NCBI GenBank assembly: GCA_000934455.1
Contig: KN883682.1
Span: 127,999-148,756, forward strand
Reading direction: 5' to 3'
Length of the DNA stretch: 20,758 nt
DNA from: Apostichopus parvimensis
Lineage: Eukaryota; Echinodermata; Holothuroidea; Aspidochirotida; Stichopodidae
Position 1 is the stretch's first letter, and each line of letters starts with the position of its first letter. Shown here piece by piece: positions 17,645-20,758 of the stretch. The notes below the pieces were generated by a model. That model was not told the DNA's origin, did no database searches, and saw nothing but the letters and a program-made list of their open reading frames with translations. The position numbers and the translations under genes are program-made.

Positions 17645-17774
17645 AATATAATCTTTTTAAGTACTTATTTTGACCCATCCGTATCCCCCTTTCTTCCTCC
17701 CCAACAAAAAATGGTTTTCATGGAATACGAATAAGAAATATAATTGCCCTAACTAACTGACCCAGCATATTCCA
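17645..17774. repeat. Perfect direct repeat B, copy 2 (130 bp)
   Basis: Identical to 17172-17301. The order A-B-A-C-B is what a tandem copy of A-C-B followed by loss of the first C would leave. Confidence 0.9.
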
Positions 17775-18660
17775 GAATAAATTGGGGCACAGATATTTTT
17801 TCACAAGAAGATGTAACCCATCCCTTTTGAAGCTAACCTCATAGCTTATTATTTCACAATAGGGTAAGGTGAAGGTACATATATATTGTATGATTGTTAA
17901 TGAGAGTCCTAATTGCTATGGCATGGGGAGCTTTGCTGTGGTTAGTGGGCATTCCAGGTTATAAGTTCATTCAAGATGTCACTGCTGGCTGGCAGTCAGA
18001 TCGTGCATAAATATGGTTATGCCTGACCGTGGAATTGATCCTTGGCTAAGTTGGCTAGAAAAGGGAGCAGGTGTTAAACATGTAAAGGGGCATATTGTCT
18101 GGAAGGGACATTCTTAAAATAAAAAAAATGACCCAAAACTGTTATAGAACTGGATATTTGCCGATCTGTATTATCTCTGAATGTAGTGTACACATATTCC
18201 ACACACTCTATGTAATCTGACAACTTGTTAATTTGTATACACTGCATACATTACATACACACTGCATACACTACTACGTAGTAAACAGTTTTCATTCATG
18301 AAATAGTTGGCGCGAAAATTAGTAGTGATCAGGTTGTTAAAAAACTGGCTTCGGTTTTCACTATAATACCTATACGGAATGAATAACAAAATATGATGGA
18401 GGTATAAGAGCGTCCCGTAAGGACAGACGGACGTACGTACGCATCGGCCGTGCAGCTCTCAGCAATTGCACCGTAATGCACATGTCAATATATCGCAGTT
18501 AAATTTTTGTGACGTTATTATAAAAAGTAAGTAACATGAAGATTTGTAATATTACAGTTCTTACAAGTTCCTTCCAAAAACAACATTGAGGAGTTGTTTG
18601 CTTGCTCATCAGGTGTCTTCTGTGTATATCACTGTACTGTACTGAGGTTTCAATGGCCTA
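17775..18660. other. Unassigned DNA with small repeats
   Basis: No gene supported. Contains a short tandem echo TACACTGCATACA (18237 and 18260) and a CpG-bearing stretch with GGACAGACGGACGTACGTAC near 18420-18440. Confidence 0.4.
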
Positions 18661-18744
18661 AATTATTTGCAGGTCACGTGTGTGCATAGTACATGTGCAA
18701 GCCATAGCCTAATGTTAGTTTGAAGAATTGGGGCTGGACCGGCC

Positions 18745-18865
18745 TCTACAGATATCCTTCGGGCTAGTGGATTAAAGTTTTCATTAAAGCCCGACGGTCT
18801 AGTGATATATTGGAGATTTCGTGCCCTGTGCATTATTATTATTAGTAGTAGTAGTAATAGTAGAA
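18745..18865. repeat. CGGGCT hairpin followed by an ATT/AGT microsatellite
   Basis: Seen: TCGGGCTAG near 18758 and AAAGCCCGA near 18787 are inverted partners separated by an AT-rich loop, resembling the end of an interspersed repeat. A trinucleotide run of ATT then AGT units follows at 18832-18863. A 79-codon minus-strand frame across it gets its Leu/Ile run from the microsatellite and is not a gene. Confidence 0.5.
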
Positions 18866-18902
18866 CTAATTGTTCACACATGCAGGAATGTAAAGAGGGC
18901 AA

Positions 18903-20758
18903 ATATGTTCAGAATGTTAATTTTACATTGCTCTTGCTTCATAGAGTAAACTCTATGAAAAAGTAGATATAATCAAATCTGCAGAATCTGTGGTGTTCCT
19001 TCTCAGTGCACAGTATAAGCATAAATTTTCATTAATTTTCAACAGAAAAACCACACTGAGTGTTGATACCCTCTCCTTCTGTGGCCTCCTGAATTTATTT
19101 GTATTTTAAATTGTGATTTCTATGCAAATAGTATTTATCTCTTCTATTTAATCATAATTTTTGTAATGGCTATGACTACAATCAGATAATTGTGATATGT
19201 GTGTTTTGCGAGAACTTATTGCTCATGGTGAGCTGCCATTGTCATTTAGTAAATAGTATATCTGAATGTATCTAAATATATCTGAATATGAGTGGACTTC
19301 CTTTGGAAAGCACATGAGCTAATTTCTAGTATATAATTGGAGACAACGGAATCACTGAATTGATGTATTAGGAGGTAGTCCTAACTTTTTATAATTAACG
19401 CTACTGTACAGTGCTCTTGGTAAATGAAGTAAATACTAGAGATGGTTTGTGAGGTACATTTGGTAGACATGATTTTAAGAACTGGTGCTTGCATTTAATC
19501 TAGTTGCTTATTTTGGATTTTTTTTTAATTTATCTAGGAAATGATACTTATATTGGAGATATATATACAGGTACATTAAAGTGAAACATTGATATGAAAC
19601 GTTGTGTACTGTACACTGATATATGTACGGTATAACTGCACTATATTTTATTGGTGTATTCAAATAATAAGTTATTATTTGACAAATTAGACCAGAATTT
19701 ACTATCAAACTATGCATCTCTTTCCAGGAGCAGATACAGATGGACTGATAACTAACATAATTAACTGCCAATAAAAGCTCTGATCCTAATTTTGGAGAAT
19801 TACATTTACAAAAGTTATTTATCATCTTTCACACCTGCATTTAGACTTAGACAGGAAAATGTTTTTATTATTCTATACCCCGAATATACATCATACCACC
19901 TTAAGCGAGTCGGAAAACAAAGTAAGCCACAAATAATCAATCATAATTATCCTAAAATAGGCCAAAAAGTGTATACTAAAAAACTGTACACTGGTTCGCA
20001 AACACAGTAAATTTTTGTTTTCAAAATAGAAACTTTATTTCTTTTTAATTCCTTCGAAACAAATGAATCCAGTTTTTATGAAAAGAAAGTTTGAAATATA
20101 GTTAATAAACAGTAAATAAGATAGTACGTACCTTAATATATATTCGGTTGTTAATCAATTAACAAAATGAGTAACGTGAGATTGCCGATGACTCGTTGCA
20201 ATCAAAATGAGCTACTCTACAGAATTAACACTTCCAATAGTAAAATAGAGGAAAGTCACTTGTGCAAATTTTTTTTTAATATATCTACCGACTGACACTG
20301 AATATACAATGGCAGATTTTAGTTGTTAAGTATTTAAACATAACTGAAAGCATTACATGTCTGATATGGCACTGTGTTAATGGACTTTGTTCGGCTACTG
20401 ATAAGCCATGGATTTACGAGATCTTGTTAAATACATTTAAGTGCAAAGCTCAGTGCAGTCCCATTTTACATATAGCGATAACAAAATTGTGCTTCTATTT
20501 ACACATAGCAAAGCCATGAATAATGCTCCTTATGGAATACACCCTGATAAAATGTCGGAGTTGCTATGTATTTACTTTCAATACATAAAACATAAGATAA
20601 GCTGCACAGCGGCAGAACCCTTAAGGGTAATTATTACATTGAAAAGGAGTCCCACCATGTAATATAAGACACTAAATGAATTAAGTATTAGGTGACGTTG
20701 TAAATCGTGACTATTAATGGTAGGATCATGCTAGACCCAAACCATGGACAATATGTGA
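18903..20758. other. AT-rich DNA, no supported gene
   Basis: Open frames of 72-105 codons occur on both strands (for example 19508-19825 minus, 19792-20010 plus, 20441-20662 plus). They lack domain patterns, splice borders or biased codon use. I see no RNA gene or recognisable repeat here. Confidence 0.45.

Noticed and set aside
19508-20010. 105-codon minus and 72-codon plus frames
   Set aside because: AT-rich composition, Tyr/Ile/Ser-heavy translations, no domain or splice evidence.
1-20758. CRISPR arrays, bacterial operons, phage or toxin genes
   Set aside because: No regular spacer-repeat structure, no prokaryotic gene organisation and no such proteins in any frame; the window is eukaryotic.

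Overview
This is an AT-rich, repeat-laden, intron-rich animal genomic window. There are no bacterial operons, Shine-Dalgarno sites or long open frames. Coding sequence appears only as short exons with GT..AG borders. TAGGCCTA-rich intergenic DNA, a P2X7-intracellular-domain gene and a SAM-like gene family suggest a marine invertebrate deuterostome. An echinoderm such as a sea cucumber or sea urchin is my best guess, made from composition and family habits and not from any search.

Left and centre (about 1-14.3 kb), minus strand. I read exons of a coiled-coil protein, transcribed right to left: 14241-14183, 13575-13450, 13133-13008, 2562-2416 and 397-272. All but the first are phase 0 at both ends and are whole multiples of 21 nt (126, 126, 126 and 147 nt, or 6, 6, 6 and 7 heptads). 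The array has grown by tandem duplication of exon plus flanking intron. 13450-13575 and 13008-13133 are a duplicated pair with a third, ruined copy near 12.7 kb. 272-397 has a duplicate at 934-1038 that lost its acceptor. 1752-1847 is a further exon with good splice sites but a broken frame. Whether the left and right exon groups form one transcript is inferred from strand and phase only.

The roughly 10.4 kb between the two groups holds a second, decayed minus-strand gene. A SAM-like domain is split over 11107-11040 and 9288-9006 with a phase-matched intron. It is followed by degraded pieces near 8.8, 8.5, 6.6 and 5.8-6.3 kb. The same interval holds many repeats: an inverted purine/pyrimidine repeat (2.75 and 4.1 kb), degenerate self-complementary arrays rich in TGTAAA, TGTGTAAA or GTGGTAAA, and two TAGGCCTA-rich tracts.

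Right part (14.4-20.7 kb). A microsatellite, a 118-bp tandem repeat with a strong hairpin and a tRNA-derived SINE head come first. A plus-strand two-exon locus follows: tandem cAMP-response elements and a TATA box (15421-15485), an acidic N-terminal exon (15579-15867), and an exon encoding a P2X7-type C-terminal cysteine/arginine domain (16373-16544). A frameshift and an in-frame TAA at the splice junction suggest it is a young pseudogene or an assembly error. Next is an A-B-A-C-B arrangement of perfect direct repeats (17.09-17.77 kb). I see nothing convincingly coding from 17.8 kb to the end.
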